Positions 1 through 9,188 of a stretch of 64,000 nt of DNA are shown one piece after another (the stretch's first letter is position 1; every line of letters begins with the position of its first letter). Location: positions 124,001-188,000 of the forward strand of contig JAJPEN010000026.1 of the NCBI GenBank assembly GCA_021166835.1, in the 5' to 3' direction. Source of the DNA: Burkholderiaceae bacterium. GTDB taxonomy: Bacteria > Pseudomonadota > Gammaproteobacteria > Burkholderiales > Burkholderiaceae. A program made the position numbers and the translations under genes. The notes beneath the pieces are model-generated. The model ran no database searches. It was not told the origin of the DNA and saw only the letters and a list, made by a program, of their open reading frames with translations.

Positions 1-1428
1 CTCGAAGCGGCCGGCGAGATCGACCTGCCACGGCGATGTCGTCGTCGTGCTGCCGCTCGCGGCGAGCGCCCCGGCGACGCTGCGCAGCCGCGCACGCTCG
101 ATGTGCAAGCGATCGCTTTCGATGCGCAGTGCCGCCGCCAGTCCGATGTCCTCGCGGCTCGCGTCGGCCAGGTCCAGTTCGAGCCGGTCGCGCCCGGCGC
201 GGAGTTCGCCGCCGAGCCGCGTCCTGCCCAGCTGCGTCTGCAGCTGCGACAGGTCGACGTCGCGCAGCCGCCCCTCGCCGCGTACGGCGGGAATGCTGCG
301 ACCGAAGGCTTCGAGCGGCTGCGCGAAGTCGATCGAGAACGCCGCGTCGACGCTCGCCTCGCCGGGCAGCGTCGCGTGCAACTCGTGCAGCGCCAGCACC
401 GACGGCTTCCAGTCGAAGGCGCCTTGCAGCGTGCGCAGCGGAACGGCATCGCGATCGAGCGGCCCCGGCCGCGCATTCTCCAGTCGCAGCTCGCCGTCGA
501 AGCCGTCTTCGCGCAGCCGCAGCGTGGCGCGGCCCGAGATGCGCGCATCGGGCACGCCGCGCAAACCGAACTGCGCCGGTTCGACCGCATCGAAGGCGAG
601 CTCCACCGGCGCGAGCCTGTCGGAGAGCGCCGTCGCGAAGGGCTGCACCCGGGTATCGACGCCGATCCAGACGCCCGTCGCAACGCCCGCCGGCGGCAGC
701 GCCTGCGCGACCAGCGAGAAGTCCTCGAGCGTGCCGTCGGCGAGCGCCCGCACGGCGGGCAACGAGAGCGAGGGCTGCGCCGCGAGCCGGATGCGTGGTG
801 TCGCCTCGATCACCGCTGCCAGCTCGAAAGGCGCACGCGCGCCCAGCGTTCCGTGCACGCTCGCTTCGCCCCAGGCGGGCGCGGCCACGGCAAGACGGTC
901 GACGCGATACGCACCGTTGCGATAGCGCCCGGCGAACGAGACGCGCTCGAGCACGATCGCTTCGGCAGCGGCGGTCGCATCGGGCACGATCGTCAGCCGG
1001 CCGATGCCGAGCGCATCGACGCGCACGTCGATCGGCAGCTCGAGCGATTGCGGCAGCGCGGGGGGCGCCTCGTCTGCGCCCGGCTGCAGCGCGACCTGCA
1101 CCTGCGCGATCTCGATGCGATTCGCGCGCGCTTCGCCGTGCAGCAGCGCCGCCGGGCGCAGCCAGACGGCAAGCCCTTCGAGCCTCAGCTCGCGCGCCTC
1201 GTCGCGCCAGTGCAGCGAATCGATGCGGAAACCGCCGAGCAGCGTGCCTCGAATGGCCCCCACTTCGAGCGCGCCGCCGCTGGCCGCCACCGCCCGATCG
1301 AGCGACCAGCGCAGGAACGACGTGCTCTGGCCGACCCACCAGACGGCGGCCGCTGCCGCGACCAGCAATACGGCGAGCACGATGCCCAGCGCGCGCAGGC
1401 TCCAGCGCAACGCGTCGCGTGCTGCCAT
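1..1428 (-). CDS. tamB: TamB, translocation and assembly module subunit (5' part only; runs off the left edge)
   Basis: This is the N-terminal 476 codons of a very large inner-membrane-anchored protein; the frame is open to the window edge, so the C-terminal part is missing. The start MAARDALRWSLRALGIVL is followed by a single hydrophobic segment (about residues 12-32), then the first beta-rich repeats (GALEVGAIRGTLLGGF, then IDSLHWRDEA) typical of the AsmA/TamB periplasmic beta-taco. TamB works with the outer membrane Omp85 protein TamA, and TamB-like proteins are also implicated in phospholipid transport between the membranes. Its ATG overlaps the tamA stop codon (TGATG), so the two are translationally coupled. 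Identification rests on position after tamA, the N-terminal anchor and repeat character. Confidence 0.88.
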   Translation of the reverse strand, partial: MAARDALRWSLRALGIVLAVLLVAAAAAVWWVGQSTSFLRWSLDRAVAASGGALEVGAIRGTLLGGFRIDSLHWRDEARELRLEGLAVWLRPAALLHGEARANRIEIAQVQVALQPGADEAPPALPQSLELPIDVRVDALGIGRLTIVPDATAAAEAIVLERVSFAGRYRNGAYRVDRLAVAAPAWGEASVHGTLGARAPFELAAVIEATPRIRLAAQPSLSLPAVRALADGTLEDFSLVAQALPPAGVATGVWIGVDTRVQPFATALSDRLAPVELAFDAVEPAQFGLRGVPDARISGRATLRLREDGFDGELRLENARPGPLDRDAVPLRTLQGAFDWKPSVLALHELHATLPGEASVDAAFSIDFAQPLEAFGRSIPAVRGEGRLRDVDLSQLQTQLGRTRLGGELRAGRDRLELDLADASREDIGLAAALRIESDRLHIERARLRSVAGALAASGSTTTTSPWQVDLAGRFE

Positions 1429-3281
1429 CAGAACGCGTACCCGACCGAGAAATGCACGCGCCAGTCGCGCACCGCCTCGCCGTAGGCGAGGTCGATGCTG
1501 ACCGGGCCGACCGGCGAACGCCAGCGCGCGCCCACGCCGTAGCCGGTCACCGCGTGGTAGCGGCCCCAGGTGTCGGCCGCGTCTCCGGCGTCGACGAAGG
1601 CCGCCGCGTACCAGTCACGGCGCACCGGATGCTGGTATTCGAGACTGCCGAGCGCGAGCACGCGCCCGCCGACGATCGCATCGCCTTCGCGCACGCCGAG
1701 CGACAGGAAATCGTAGCCGCGGATCGTGCTGGTGCCGCCGGTGCGGAACAGGTTCTCGGAAGGAATCCCGTCGCGGCCCGCGGCGAACACCTGTCCGATC
1801 TCGGCGAGCCCGATCAGGATGCCGCCGTCGAGGAAGGAATCGCCGGGCATCGGCCAGAAGCGCATCGCCCGCGTGTGGACGCGAACGAAGCTGCGGTCGC
1901 TGAGCAGCGAGCGCGACGCGCCCGAGAGCTGCGCATCGATCGTGTAGCCGCGGCGCGGATCGAGCAGCGAGTCGAGCCGCCGCGTGGTCCAGGTGTAGCC
2001 GAGCGTCAATGCGCGCGTCGACTCCACGTCGCCGATGCCGCGCACGTTGCGCTGCTCGGTCTGGAACTGCAACGACAGGAAGCGGTCGGTGTCGCCGCTG
2101 CGCTTGCCTTCCCCGATGAACGCGGTCTGCTTGTCGGTCAGTTCGCCCTGCACGTCGAAGCGCTCGAGGCGCACGCCGCCCTGGTAGTAATGCCCGCTCG
2201 CCTTCTGCGGCGTTCGCAGGCTGGCGAAGACGCGTCGCCGCACCCGCTGCAGCAGCACGCCCGACTCGAGCTGCCAGCCCTCGTCGAACACGTTCCGGTG
2301 GTCGTAGCCGAGCAGCGCGCGAGGGCCTTCGTCGGAGCTGATGCCCACGCCCAGGGTGACGCGCTGCTCGCGCCGCTCGGACAGCTCCACGCGCAGCGGC
2401 ACGGTGTCGAGCTTCGGATCGGCGAGCACCGCCGCGAAGTCGGGCAGCACTTCGGCCGAATCGAAGTAGCCCGAGGTTCTCAGGCGCGCCTGGAACGCGA
2501 GCACCTCGTCGAAATCGTAGGGCTGCCTGCCCTCGGCCTCCCACGGCGCGAGCGCACGGACGATCGAAGCGTCATAGCGCGAGAGCCCTGCGATCGTCAT
2601 CGCGCCGAAATCCAGGCGCGGCCCGCTGTCGATGCGGATCGCCAGCGCCGCCGTGGTATTGCCCGGATCGACGCGCGCTTCGCTGTCGATGATGCGCGCG
2701 CGCACGTAGCCGCGCTGCTGCAGGGCATCGATCAGCAGTCGCTTGCCCGATTGCCAGGGCGCGCTGCGAAAGAAGCTGCCCTCCGGCAACGGCCAGCGCT
2801 CGACCAGCCGATCGCGCAGCTTATGCAACTGAGTCTGCACCTGCGGCGGGCCCTCGAGCACGAAATCGAAGCGGTTCACCGTCGTGCGCGCGCCCGCATC
2901 GACGTCGATATGCACGACCGGAAGATGGTCGGCCGTGCCCGGCTCGTACGAGACTTCCGCGCGCGCCGAGAAGAATCCGGCCGCCTGCGCGATCGCCTCC
3001 GCCTCGGTCTTCGCGCGCTCGAGGAACAGCGGCATCTGTTCGGGATCGAAGCCGGGGTCGTCGATCCAGCGCCCGACCAGCGTGCGGGTGCGGATCGGCT
3101 GGACCAGCTCGCCGAGCGCGTCGACCTTCAGCTCGTAGTTGGGCGCGGCCGCCGCGGGAGCGGGCGCCAGCGGTCCGAGAACGGCGAAGGCGGCGGCCGC
3201 GGCGAGCGCGCGGAAGAGCCGTTGCAGGACCGGAAGACGCGCCCGATGCGCGAGGCGCGTCGGCGCGGCCCGCACGTTCAC
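1428..3281 (-). CDS. tamA: TamA, outer membrane Omp85-family barrel protein
   Basis: A 617-residue Omp85-family protein, close to the usual TamA size (about 577 in E. coli). An Ala-rich signal peptide ends near residue 42 (PAAAAPNYELKVDAL). POTRA domains follow (for example FFSARAEVSYEPGTADHLPV and QQRGYVRARIIDSEARVD), then a 16-strand barrel with the signature GTSTIRGYDFLSLG and the C-terminal strand HFSVGYAF ending in Phe. With TamB it assists insertion of some outer membrane proteins. A GTG start at 3281 is chosen because it lies 5 nt after the purM stop and gives a full signal peptide; a second in-frame GTG at 3275 is possible. Confidence 0.9.
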   Translation of the reverse strand: MNVRAAPTRLAHRARLPVLQRLFRALAAAAAFAVLGPLAPAPAAAAPNYELKVDALGELVQPIRTRTLVGRWIDDPGFDPEQMPLFLERAKTEAEAIAQAAGFFSARAEVSYEPGTADHLPVVHIDVDAGARTTVNRFDFVLEGPPQVQTQLHKLRDRLVERWPLPEGSFFRSAPWQSGKRLLIDALQQRGYVRARIIDSEARVDPGNTTAALAIRIDSGPRLDFGAMTIAGLSRYDASIVRALAPWEAEGRQPYDFDEVLAFQARLRTSGYFDSAEVLPDFAAVLADPKLDTVPLRVELSERREQRVTLGVGISSDEGPRALLGYDHRNVFDEGWQLESGVLLQRVRRRVFASLRTPQKASGHYYQGGVRLERFDVQGELTDKQTAFIGEGKRSGDTDRFLSLQFQTEQRNVRGIGDVESTRALTLGYTWTTRRLDSLLDPRRGYTIDAQLSGASRSLLSDRSFVRVHTRAMRFWPMPGDSFLDGGILIGLAEIGQVFAAGRDGIPSENLFRTGGTSTIRGYDFLSLGVREGDAIVGGRVLALGSLEYQHPVRRDWYAAAFVDAGDAADTWGRYHAVTGYGVGARWRSPVGPVSIDLAYGEAVRDWRVHFSVGYAF

Positions 3282-3286
3282 AGCTT

Positions 3287-4348
3287 CTAGACCACCACCG
3301 CAGGCGCCGCGCCGTCGGCGCGTTCGACGATCTCGCCGATGCGGAACACCGTCTCGCCGTACTGCGCCAGCACCGCCTGCGCGCGCTGCGCGTCGGCCGC
3401 TTCGACGACGACGACCAGGCCGATGCCGCAGTTGAACACGCGGTGCATCTCGTGCGCATCGATTGCGCCGTGATGTTCGAGCCAGTCGAACAGCGGCGGG
3501 CGCGTCCAGGCGTCGCGATGCAGCACCGCCTGCACGCCGGCGGGAAGCACGCGCGGCACGTTCTCGATCAGCCCGCCGCCGGTGATGTGCGCGATTCCCT
3601 TGACCGGAAGCTGCGCGAGCAGGTCGAGCATCGGGCGCACGTAGATGCGCGTGGGCGCGAGCACCGCGTCGGCGAAGCGCATGCCGTGGAAATCGTCCTG
3701 CAGCTGCGGCGCGCGGATCGAGCCCCAGGTGCGTTCGATCACGCGACGCACCAGCGAATAGCCGTTCGAATGCGCGCCGCTCGACGCCAGCCCGAGCACG
3801 ACGTCGCCCGGCCGGATGGCCGCTCCGTCGATGATCTTCGCCTTCTCGACGACGCCGACGGCGAAGCCGGCGAGGTCGTACTCGCCGTCGGGGTACATGT
3901 CGGGCATCTCCGCCGTTTCGCCGCCGATCAGCGCACAGCCCGCCTGCTCGCAGCCGCGCGCGATGCCGGCGACGACGCGGGCCGCCACGTCGACGTCGAG
4001 CCGCCCGCAGGCGAAATAGTCGAGGAAGAACAGCGGCTCGGCGCCCTGCACGAGGATGTCGTTCACGCTCATCGCGACGAGATCGATGCCCACGGTGTCG
4101 TGGCCGTCGAGCGCGAAGGCGAGCTTGAGCTTCGTGCCGACGCCATCGGTGCCGGAGACGAGCACCGGCTCGCGATAGCGCCGCGGCACCTCGAACAGCG
4201 CGCCGAAACCGCCGATGCCGCCAAGGACGCCTTCGCGCATCGTGCGGCGCGCCAGCGGTCCGATGCGGCGGACGAGCGCATCGCCCGCGTCGATGTCGAC
4301 TCCGGCATCGCGATACGAAAGGGGCGTGCTGGCCTTCGTGGAAACCAT
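3287..4348 (-). CDS. purM: Phosphoribosylformylglycinamidine cyclo-ligase (AIR synthetase)
   Basis: 353 residues, close to the family norm of about 345. PurM makes aminoimidazole ribonucleotide from FGAM and ATP in the fifth step of purine synthesis. Family motifs are clear: [13 protein letters not shown] at the N-terminus, [64 protein letters not shown] (ATP/Mg binding) and [16 protein letters not shown]. The ATG at 4348 is the start that matches the family. It is transcribed divergently from hda and sits 5 nt upstream of tamA, with which it may be co-transcribed. Confidence 0.96.
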   Translation of the reverse strand: MVSTKASTPLSYRDAGVDIDAGDALVRRIGPLARRTMREGVLGGIGGFGALFEVPRRYREPVLVSGTDGVGTKLKLAFALDGHDTVGIDLVAMSVNDILVQGAEPLFFLDYFACGRLDVDVAARVVAGIARGCEQAGCALIGGETAEMPDMYPDGEYDLAGFAVGVVEKAKIIDGAAIRPGDVVLGLASSGAHSNGYSLVRRVIERTWGSIRAPQLQDDFHGMRFADAVLAPTRIYVRPMLDLLAQLPVKGIAHITGGGLIENVPRVLPAGVQAVLHRDAWTRPPLFDWLEHHGAIDAHEMHRVFNCGIGLVVVVEAADAQRAQAVLAQYGETVFRIGEIVERADGAAPAVVV

Positions 4349-4394
4349 GGGGAAATCCGGCTCGGTCGTGCGGCGCCGTACCGACGGCGCCCGA

Positions 4395-4400
4395 TAGAAT
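4395..4400 (+). promoter_or_regulatory. Possible -10 element (TAGAAT) for the hda operon
   Basis: TAGAAT lies in the 155-bp purM-hda divergent region, about 100 nt before the hda ATG. No matching -35 was found. The leader that follows contains a small 6-bp repeat (TCCGTA/TCCGCA, four units, 4475-4498) just before the start codon. The call rests on sequence resemblance only. Confidence 0.3.
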
Positions 4401-4503
4401 GGCGAACCGCACGCGCCCCGGCGCGGGTCCGCGATCGGTTCGGGCGATTGTAGCCGCTCGCCCGCGGGCCGATCTCCGTATCCGTATCCGCATCCGCGCC
4501 CCG

Positions 4504-5322
4504 ATGCACCAGATCGCACTCGACCTGCATCGCGTCGAAGCCCCGACGCTGGACAACTTCGTTCCCGGCCGCAACGGCGAGGCGCTCGCGTGCCTGCGCG
4601 CGTTGCGCCGAGCGTCGGGTGCGGGCGTAATGCCGACACCGGGCTCGAGCGTGCCGCCGACGCCGGGCGCGGGCGTAACGCCAACGCCGGGCGCGAGCCT
4701 GACGCCGGGCGCGAGCGTGCCGCTCGTCTACCTCTGGGGCGAAGCCGGCTGCGGCAAGACCCACCTGGCGACGGCCGCCGCCGACGCGGGGCACGCGCTC
4801 GCCGCCGACGCGCCGCGCGCCGCTTTCGAAGCGCTGATCGCCGACGCCGCCGAGCAGCCGCGCATCGTCGCCGTGCTCGACGTCGAACGCCTGGACGAGG
4901 AGCGCCAGTCGTTGCTGTTCCATCTGATCAACCGCGCGCGGGCGCAACCAGACAGCACGGTGCTGGCCACCGGCGCGCAGCCGCCGCTGGGCCTGGCGCT
5001 GCGCGACGACCTTCGCACGCGGCTGGGATCCGGGCTGGTCTTCCGGCTTCACCTGCTCGACGATCGGGAGAAGGCCGCCGCCCTCGAGCGCGTCGCGCGC
5101 GAACGCGGCGTCACCGTCGCTCCCGACGTCATTCCCTGGCTGATCGCGCACACTTCGCGCGACATCCGCGCGCTGCTGCGCACCTTCGACGCGCTCGACC
5201 GTCGCGCCTTCGAGCGCCGCCGCGCGATCACGCTGCCGCTGCTGCGCGAGCTGCTGCAGGAAACCGGCGCCCTGCCCGCAGCGGCGGCATCGGACGGCGG
5301 CGGCGACACGCTGCCTTCATAA
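4504..5322 (+). CDS. hda: DnaA regulatory inactivator Hda-like AAA+ protein
   Basis: 272 residues, DnaA-related AAA+ ATPase. In the family, Hda bound to the beta clamp stimulates hydrolysis of DnaA-ATP and so limits re-initiation. The N-terminal MHQIALDL carries a short QIALDL stretch that fits a clamp-binding motif. Walker A is [10 protein letters not shown] (residues 78-87), Walker B region AVLDVERLD, sensor region [20 protein letters not shown], and the C-terminal lid ends [13 protein letters not shown]. The ATG at 4504 is chosen by homology; an upstream in-frame ATG at 4399 would add 35 Arg-rich residues not seen in the family. Unusual: residues 39-72 are a Pro/Thr/Gly repeat ([23 protein letters not shown]) placed before the Walker A strand. 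The next gene overlaps (TAATG). Confidence 0.9.
   Translation: MHQIALDLHRVEAPTLDNFVPGRNGEALACLRALRRASGAGVMPTPGSSVPPTPGAGVTPTPGASLTPGASVPLVYLWGEAGCGKTHLATAAADAGHALAADAPRAAFEALIADAAEQPRIVAVLDVERLDEERQSLLFHLINRARAQPDSTVLATGAQPPLGLALRDDLRTRLGSGLVFRLHLLDDREKAAALERVARERGVTVAPDVIPWLIAHTSRDIRALLRTFDALDRRAFERRRAITLPLLRELLQETGALPAAAASDGGGDTLPS
4618..4719 (+). repeat. In-frame PTPGxxV tandem repeat inside hda
   Basis: Degenerate units of about 18-24 bp (core ACGCCGGGCGCGAGC) encode hda residues 39-72. They sit in the linker before the nucleotide-binding core, where length change is probably tolerated. Confidence 0.75.
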
Positions 5323-6131
5323 TGCCGACCGTGACGACCCTTTCCGACCGAGATCGCGAAGCGTCCGGCGCTTCGCCCGCGGCGCCCGGCGCATCGCGCG
5401 CCGCCCCCGGCGCTTCAGCTTCCGGCTCCGCTTCGCCCGACCCGGCTTCGCCCGGCGGCGCGCCCTTCGACCTGGCGCTCTTCGACCTCGACTACACGCT
5501 GCTGCCGATCGACAGCGACTACGAGTGGGCGCGCTTCCTGATTCGCCTCGGCGTGGTCGACGGCGCCGAATACGACCGGCGCAACGACGCGTTCTTCGAG
5601 CAGTACCACGCGGGAACGCTCGACATCCTCGAGTTCCTCGCGTTCCAGCTCGCGCCGCTGGCCGCCCATCCGGTCGAGCAGCTCGACGCCTGGCGCGAGC
5701 GTTTCGTAGCCGAGGTGATCCGCCCACGCATCGTCGGCGCCGCGCGCGCGCTGGTCGATCGGCACCGGGCGCGCGGCGACCTCTGCGCAATCGTCACCGC
5801 GACCAACGAGTTCGTCACCCGGCCGATCGCCGACGAATTCGGCATCGAGCACCTGATCGCCACGCGCATCGAGACGGCCGACGGCCGCTACACCGGCCGG
5901 CCGCTGGGAACGCCGTCGTTCCGCGAGGGGAAGGTGCAGCGCACCTCGGAGTGGCTCGCCTCGCTCGGCCGCTCGTGGAGCGGCTTCGCGCGCTCGCACT
6001 TCTACAGCGACTCGGCCAACGACGTGCCGCTGCTCGAGCGCGTCACCGATCCGGTGGCCACCAATCCCGATGCCCGCCTGGCCGCGCTCGCGAGCGCGCG
6101 CGGATGGCGCACGATGCGACTGTTCGAATGA
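5322..6131 (+). CDS. HAD-superfamily subfamily IB phosphatase
   Basis: 269 residues. HAD motif I is FDLDYTLL (nucleophile Asp55, general acid Asp57), motif II is in CAIVTATNEFV, the motif III lysine is probably in FREGKVQRTSEWL, and motif IV is FYSDSANDVPLLERV. This matches the IB group, which includes phosphoserine- and histidinol-phosphate phosphatase-like enzymes; the substrate cannot be told from sequence. Residues about 13-47 are a low-complexity Ala/Ser/Gly/Pro extension ahead of motif I that the fold does not need, so translation might start later, although the TAATG overlap with hda supports the start given. It lies between hda and pcnB, a conserved arrangement in Burkholderiales. Confidence 0.9.
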   Translation: MPTVTTLSDRDREASGASPAAPGASRAAPGASASGSASPDPASPGGAPFDLALFDLDYTLLPIDSDYEWARFLIRLGVVDGAEYDRRNDAFFEQYHAGTLDILEFLAFQLAPLAAHPVEQLDAWRERFVAEVIRPRIVGAARALVDRHRARGDLCAIVTATNEFVTRPIADEFGIEHLIATRIETADGRYTGRPLGTPSFREGKVQRTSEWLASLGRSWSGFARSHFYSDSANDVPLLERVTDPVATNPDARLAALASARGWRTMRLFE

Positions 6132-7651
6132 TCCGCCAGCTCATCGACCGCGTGCTGGCGAAAGCGAGCCGCTCGCCGTTGCGCAAGCGTCCGAAGCGCT
6201 ATCGCGGCAGCGAGCAGGGAATGCCGCTGGCCGACGTCTCGCAGGCGGCGATCCGCACCTGCGAAACGCTGCAGCAGGGTGGCTTCCAGGCGTGGATCGT
6301 CGGCGGCGGCGTGCGCGACCTGCTGCTCGGCCTGAAGCCGAAGGATTTCGACGTCGCCACCGACGCGACGCCCGAACAGGTGCGCAAGCTCTTTCGCCGC
6401 TCGCGCATCATCGGACGCCGCTTCCAGATCGTGCATGTGCTGCACGGGCGCGACACGATCGAGGTGTCCACCTTCCGCTCGATGCAGCCGGCGGCCGACC
6501 GCGATACCGACGAGCACGGCCGGGTGCTGCGCGACAACGTCTGGGGTACGCAGGCCGAGGACGCCGCGCGACGCGACTTCACGATCAACGCGCTGTACTA
6601 CGACCCGGTGTCCGACACGCTGCTCGACTACCACGACGGCGTGAAGGACATGCAGCGGCACGTGCTGCGCATGATCGGCGACCCCTTCACCCGCTATCGC
6701 GAAGACCCGGTGCGCATGCTGCGCGTGGCGCGCTTCACCGCCAAGCTCGGCTTCACCGTCGAGCCGAAGACACAGCAGCCGATCCGCGAACTGAAGGACC
6801 TGTTGCACAACGTGCCGGCCGCGCGCCTGTTCGACGAGATGCTCAAGCTGCTGCTGTCGGGCAAGTCGATGGCCTGCCTGCAGGAATTGCGCCGCCAGGG
6901 GTTGCATCACGGCCTGCTGCCGATGCTCGACGTCATCCTCGAGCAGCCCGACGACGAGCGTTTCGTGCAGGCCGCGCTGGCCGCCACCGACGCGCGCGTG
7001 CTCGCCGACAGGAGCGTCTCGCCCGGGTTCCTGTTCGCCGCGCTGCTGTGGCAGCCGGTGCGCGTGCGCTGGCAGGAGGCTACGGCGCGCGGCGAGCACG
7101 GCATTCCGGCGCTCGCCGCCGCGATCGAATCGGTGCTCGACGAGCAGGCCGGACGCCTGGCGATCCAGCGTCGCTTCATCGGCGACATGCGCGAGATCTG
7201 GATGATGCAGCCGCGCTTCGAGCGGCGCACCGGTCGCTCGCCGCACGCGCTGGTCGCGCACCCGCGCTTTCGCGCCGGATGGGACTTCCTGATGCTGCGC
7301 TGTGACTCGGGCGAGATCCCCGCCGAGATCGGCCAGTGGTGGCACGAGTTCTCGCAGGCCGACTCGGCGCAGCGGCAGGCGATGCTCGAACGCGCCGCGC
7401 CCGCCAGCGGCGCGGCGAAGAAGCGCAAGCGGCGCAGCCGGCGGCGCAGTGCGGCGTCCGAAGCCGAAGGCGGAGCGTCGGGAGCCGAAGGCGGGGCGTC
7501 CGGAGCCGAAGGCGGGGCGTCCGGAGCCAGTGGCGGAGTGTCCGGAGCCAGTGGCGGAGTGTCCGGAGCCGAAGGCGCAGTGTCCGAAGCCAGCGGCGGA
7601 GTGCGCGAAACCCGCAGCGGCGCAACGGAGTCCGAGCCGCGGAGCGCCTGA
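6128..7651 (+). CDS. pcnB: Poly(A) polymerase I
   Basis: 507 residues. PcnB adds 3' poly(A) tails that promote RNA decay. The nucleotidyltransferase core shows IVGGGVRDLLLGLKPKDFDV with the metal-binding D73/D75, then RIIGRRFQIVHV, AARRDFTINALYYDP and FTRYREDPVRMLRVARFTAK, which distinguish the class II poly(A)/CCA enzymes. The Arg-rich N-terminus (about residues 11-26) is usual for PcnB. The tail (about residues 430-505) is KKRKRRSRRR followed by a 7-residue repeat (EGGASGA) that is not part of the fold. The ATG overlaps the preceding stop (ATGA), and the stop overlaps the folK start (TGATG). Confidence 0.95.
   Translation: MIRQLIDRVLAKASRSPLRKRPKRYRGSEQGMPLADVSQAAIRTCETLQQGGFQAWIVGGGVRDLLLGLKPKDFDVATDATPEQVRKLFRRSRIIGRRFQIVHVLHGRDTIEVSTFRSMQPAADRDTDEHGRVLRDNVWGTQAEDAARRDFTINALYYDPVSDTLLDYHDGVKDMQRHVLRMIGDPFTRYREDPVRMLRVARFTAKLGFTVEPKTQQPIRELKDLLHNVPAARLFDEMLKLLLSGKSMACLQELRRQGLHHGLLPMLDVILEQPDDERFVQAALAATDARVLADRSVSPGFLFAALLWQPVRVRWQEATARGEHGIPALAAAIESVLDEQAGRLAIQRRFIGDMREIWMMQPRFERRTGRSPHALVAHPRFRAGWDFLMLRCDSGEIPAEIGQWWHEFSQADSAQRQAMLERAAPASGAAKKRKRRSRRRSAASEAEGGASGAEGGASGAEGGASGASGGVSGASGGVSGAEGAVSEASGGVRETRSGATESEPRSA
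7454..7606 (+). repeat. 21-bp in-frame tandem repeat at the 3' end of pcnB
   Basis: About seven units of GAAGGCGGGGCGTCCGGAGCC with variants (AGTGGCGGAGTGTCCGGAGCC). Six full units run from 7466 to 7591, flanked by partial ones. Each unit is exactly seven codons, so copy changes keep frame and only lengthen the Gly/Ala/Ser/Glu tail of PcnB. Confidence 0.9.
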
Positions 7652-8169
7652 TGCGCGCCTGGATCGGTCTCGGCGCGAATCTCGGCGACGCAGCCGACAC
7701 CTTCGCGCAGGCGCTCGGCCGGCTCGATGCGCTGCCGGACGTAGCCGTGCTGCGCTGTTCGTCGCTGTACCGCAGCGCGCCGGTCGACGCCGACGGACCC
7801 GACTACCGCAACGCCGCCGCCGAGCTGGCCACCGCACGCGCGCCGCAGGCGCTGCTCGAGGCGCTGCTCGACGTCGAACGCGCGCTCGGCCGCGAACGTC
7901 CGTACCGCAACGCCCCGCGCCGCATCGATCTCGACTTCCTCCTCGGCGCCGACGATTCGGGCGCGCCGATGCTCGTCGACACGGCGACGCTGCAGCTGCC
8001 GCATCCGCGCCTGCACGAGCGCGCCTTCGCCCTCGCCCCGCTCGCCGAGCTGGATCCCTCGCTCGACGTCCCCGGACACGGCAGCGTCGCCACCCTGCTG
8101 CGCGCCTGCGCCGGGCAGCGCGTCGAACGCGAGGCGCCGCTGCGCTTCCCCGCATCGGGCGCCCGATGA
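7651..8169 (+). CDS. folK: 2-amino-4-hydroxy-6-hydroxymethyldihydropteridine pyrophosphokinase
   Basis: 172 residues, a typical HPPK length. It transfers pyrophosphate from ATP to the pterin in folate synthesis. Landmarks are the N-terminal AWIGLGANLGD, SSLYRSAPVDADGPDYRNAA, LDVERALGRERPYRNAPRRI with DLDFLLG (ATP and Mg binding), and LPHPRLHERAFALAPLAELD. The start overlaps the pcnB stop and the stop overlaps the next gene (ATGA), so this is one polycistronic run. Confidence 0.96.
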   Translation: MRAWIGLGANLGDAADTFAQALGRLDALPDVAVLRCSSLYRSAPVDADGPDYRNAAAELATARAPQALLEALLDVERALGRERPYRNAPRRIDLDFLLGADDSGAPMLVDTATLQLPHPRLHERAFALAPLAELDPSLDVPGHGSVATLLRACAGQRVEREAPLRFPASGAR

Positions 8170-8516
8170 ACGCACTCCCCGTTCCGCTGCAGACGGTCGC
8201 GTTGCTCGTCGCGTCGAACGTCTTCATGACCTTCGCCTGGTACGCGCACCTGAAGGATCTTGCGTCGCGACCGTGGTGGATCGCCGCGATCGCCAGCTGG
8301 GGGATCGCGTTCTTCGAATACCTGCTGCAGGTGCCAGCGAACCGCATCGGCTACGGCCATTTCACGCTGCCGCAGCTGAAGATCCTGCAGGAAGTGATCA
8401 CGCTGTCCGTCTTCGTGCCGTTCGCGATGCTGTACATGGGGCAGTCGTTGAAGCTCGACTACCTGTGGGCGGCGCTGTGCCTGCTCGGCGCCGTCTACTT
8501 CGCCTTCCGCTCATGA
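8166..8516 (+). CDS. DUF486 family small membrane protein
   Basis: 116 residues with four predicted hydrophobic helices (about 8-25, 36-53, 74-93, 98-114). Sequence features VFMTFAWYAHLKDL and YLLQVPANRIGY are those of DUF486, a family of unknown function that resembles small multidrug-resistance-type membrane proteins. It overlaps folK by four bases (ATGA) and is overlapped by the kinase gene after it (ATGA). It is not part of folate or pantothenate synthesis as far as known, so its place here probably reflects transcription rather than pathway. Confidence 0.85.
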   Translation: MNALPVPLQTVALLVASNVFMTFAWYAHLKDLASRPWWIAAIASWGIAFFEYLLQVPANRIGYGHFTLPQLKILQEVITLSVFVPFAMLYMGQSLKLDYLWAALCLLGAVYFAFRS

Positions 8517-9184
8517 CCCTCACCGTCCCGTCCGCAACGCCCTCGCCGTTCGAGAAGTACCGCCACATCGTCGTCGAAGGCCCGATCGGCGCCGGCAAGA
8601 CCTCGCTCGCCCGCAGGCTGTCGGAGCGCTTCGGCGCGAAGCTCGTGCTCGAAGACCCGACGGCCAATCCCTTTCTCGAACGCTTCTATCGCGACGCGCG
8701 TCGCTACGCGCTGCCCACGCAGCTGTTCTTCCTGTTCCAGCGCGTGAACCAGCTGCGCGACCTCGCCCAGCAGGAGCTGTTCTCGCAGTCGGCCGTCGGC
8801 GACTTCCTGCTCGACAAGGATCCCCTGTTCGCGCGCCTGACGCTGGCCGACGACGAGCTGGCGCTGTACCGGCAGATCTTCGAGAGCCTGCGGCCGCAGG
8901 CGCCGACGCCCGATCTCGTCGTCTACCTGCAGGCGCAGCCCGACACGCTGGTCGAGCGCGTGCGACGGCGCGGCGTCGAGATGGAAGCGGCGATCTCCGA
9001 GACGTACCTGCGCGAGCTTGCCGAGGGGTACAGTCGCTACTTCCATCATTACGACGCTGCGCCGCTGCTGATCGTGAACACCGAGCACCTGAACCCGATC
9101 GACCGCGACGAGGACTTCGCCGTGCTCGTGCGCCAGCTCGCCGAGATGCGTGGGCGGCGCAGCTTCTTCGCCGTCGGGGAGTAG
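8513..9184 (+). CDS. Deoxynucleoside kinase family protein (deoxyadenosine/deoxyguanosine kinase type)
   Basis: 223 residues. The P-loop is [10 protein letters not shown] (residues 22-31), followed by the dNK-family features [46 protein letters not shown] (DxxxxKDxxFA), and the lid arginines in [12 protein letters not shown]. The family phosphorylates deoxynucleosides for salvage. Specificity is not readable from these motifs. It is commonly found between folK and panB/panC in Burkholderiales. Confidence 0.88.
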   Translation: MTLTVPSATPSPFEKYRHIVVEGPIGAGKTSLARRLSERFGAKLVLEDPTANPFLERFYRDARRYALPTQLFFLFQRVNQLRDLAQQELFSQSAVGDFLLDKDPLFARLTLADDELALYRQIFESLRPQAPTPDLVVYLQAQPDTLVERVRRRGVEMEAAISETYLRELAEGYSRYFHHYDAAPLLIVNTEHLNPIDRDEDFAVLVRQLAEMRGRRSFFAVGE

Positions 9185-9188
9185 GCGC

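Noticed and set aside
36..3290. Plus-strand open frame of 1084 codons opposite tamB/tamA
   Set aside because: Arg/Ala/Pro/Ser-rich translation without domains; it is the antisense shadow of GC-rich real genes that show clear TamA and TamB features.
7454..7606. Possible CRISPR array
   Set aside because: Units are contiguous with no spacers and are in frame with pcnB; a tandem coding repeat. The same holds for the other repeats in the window.
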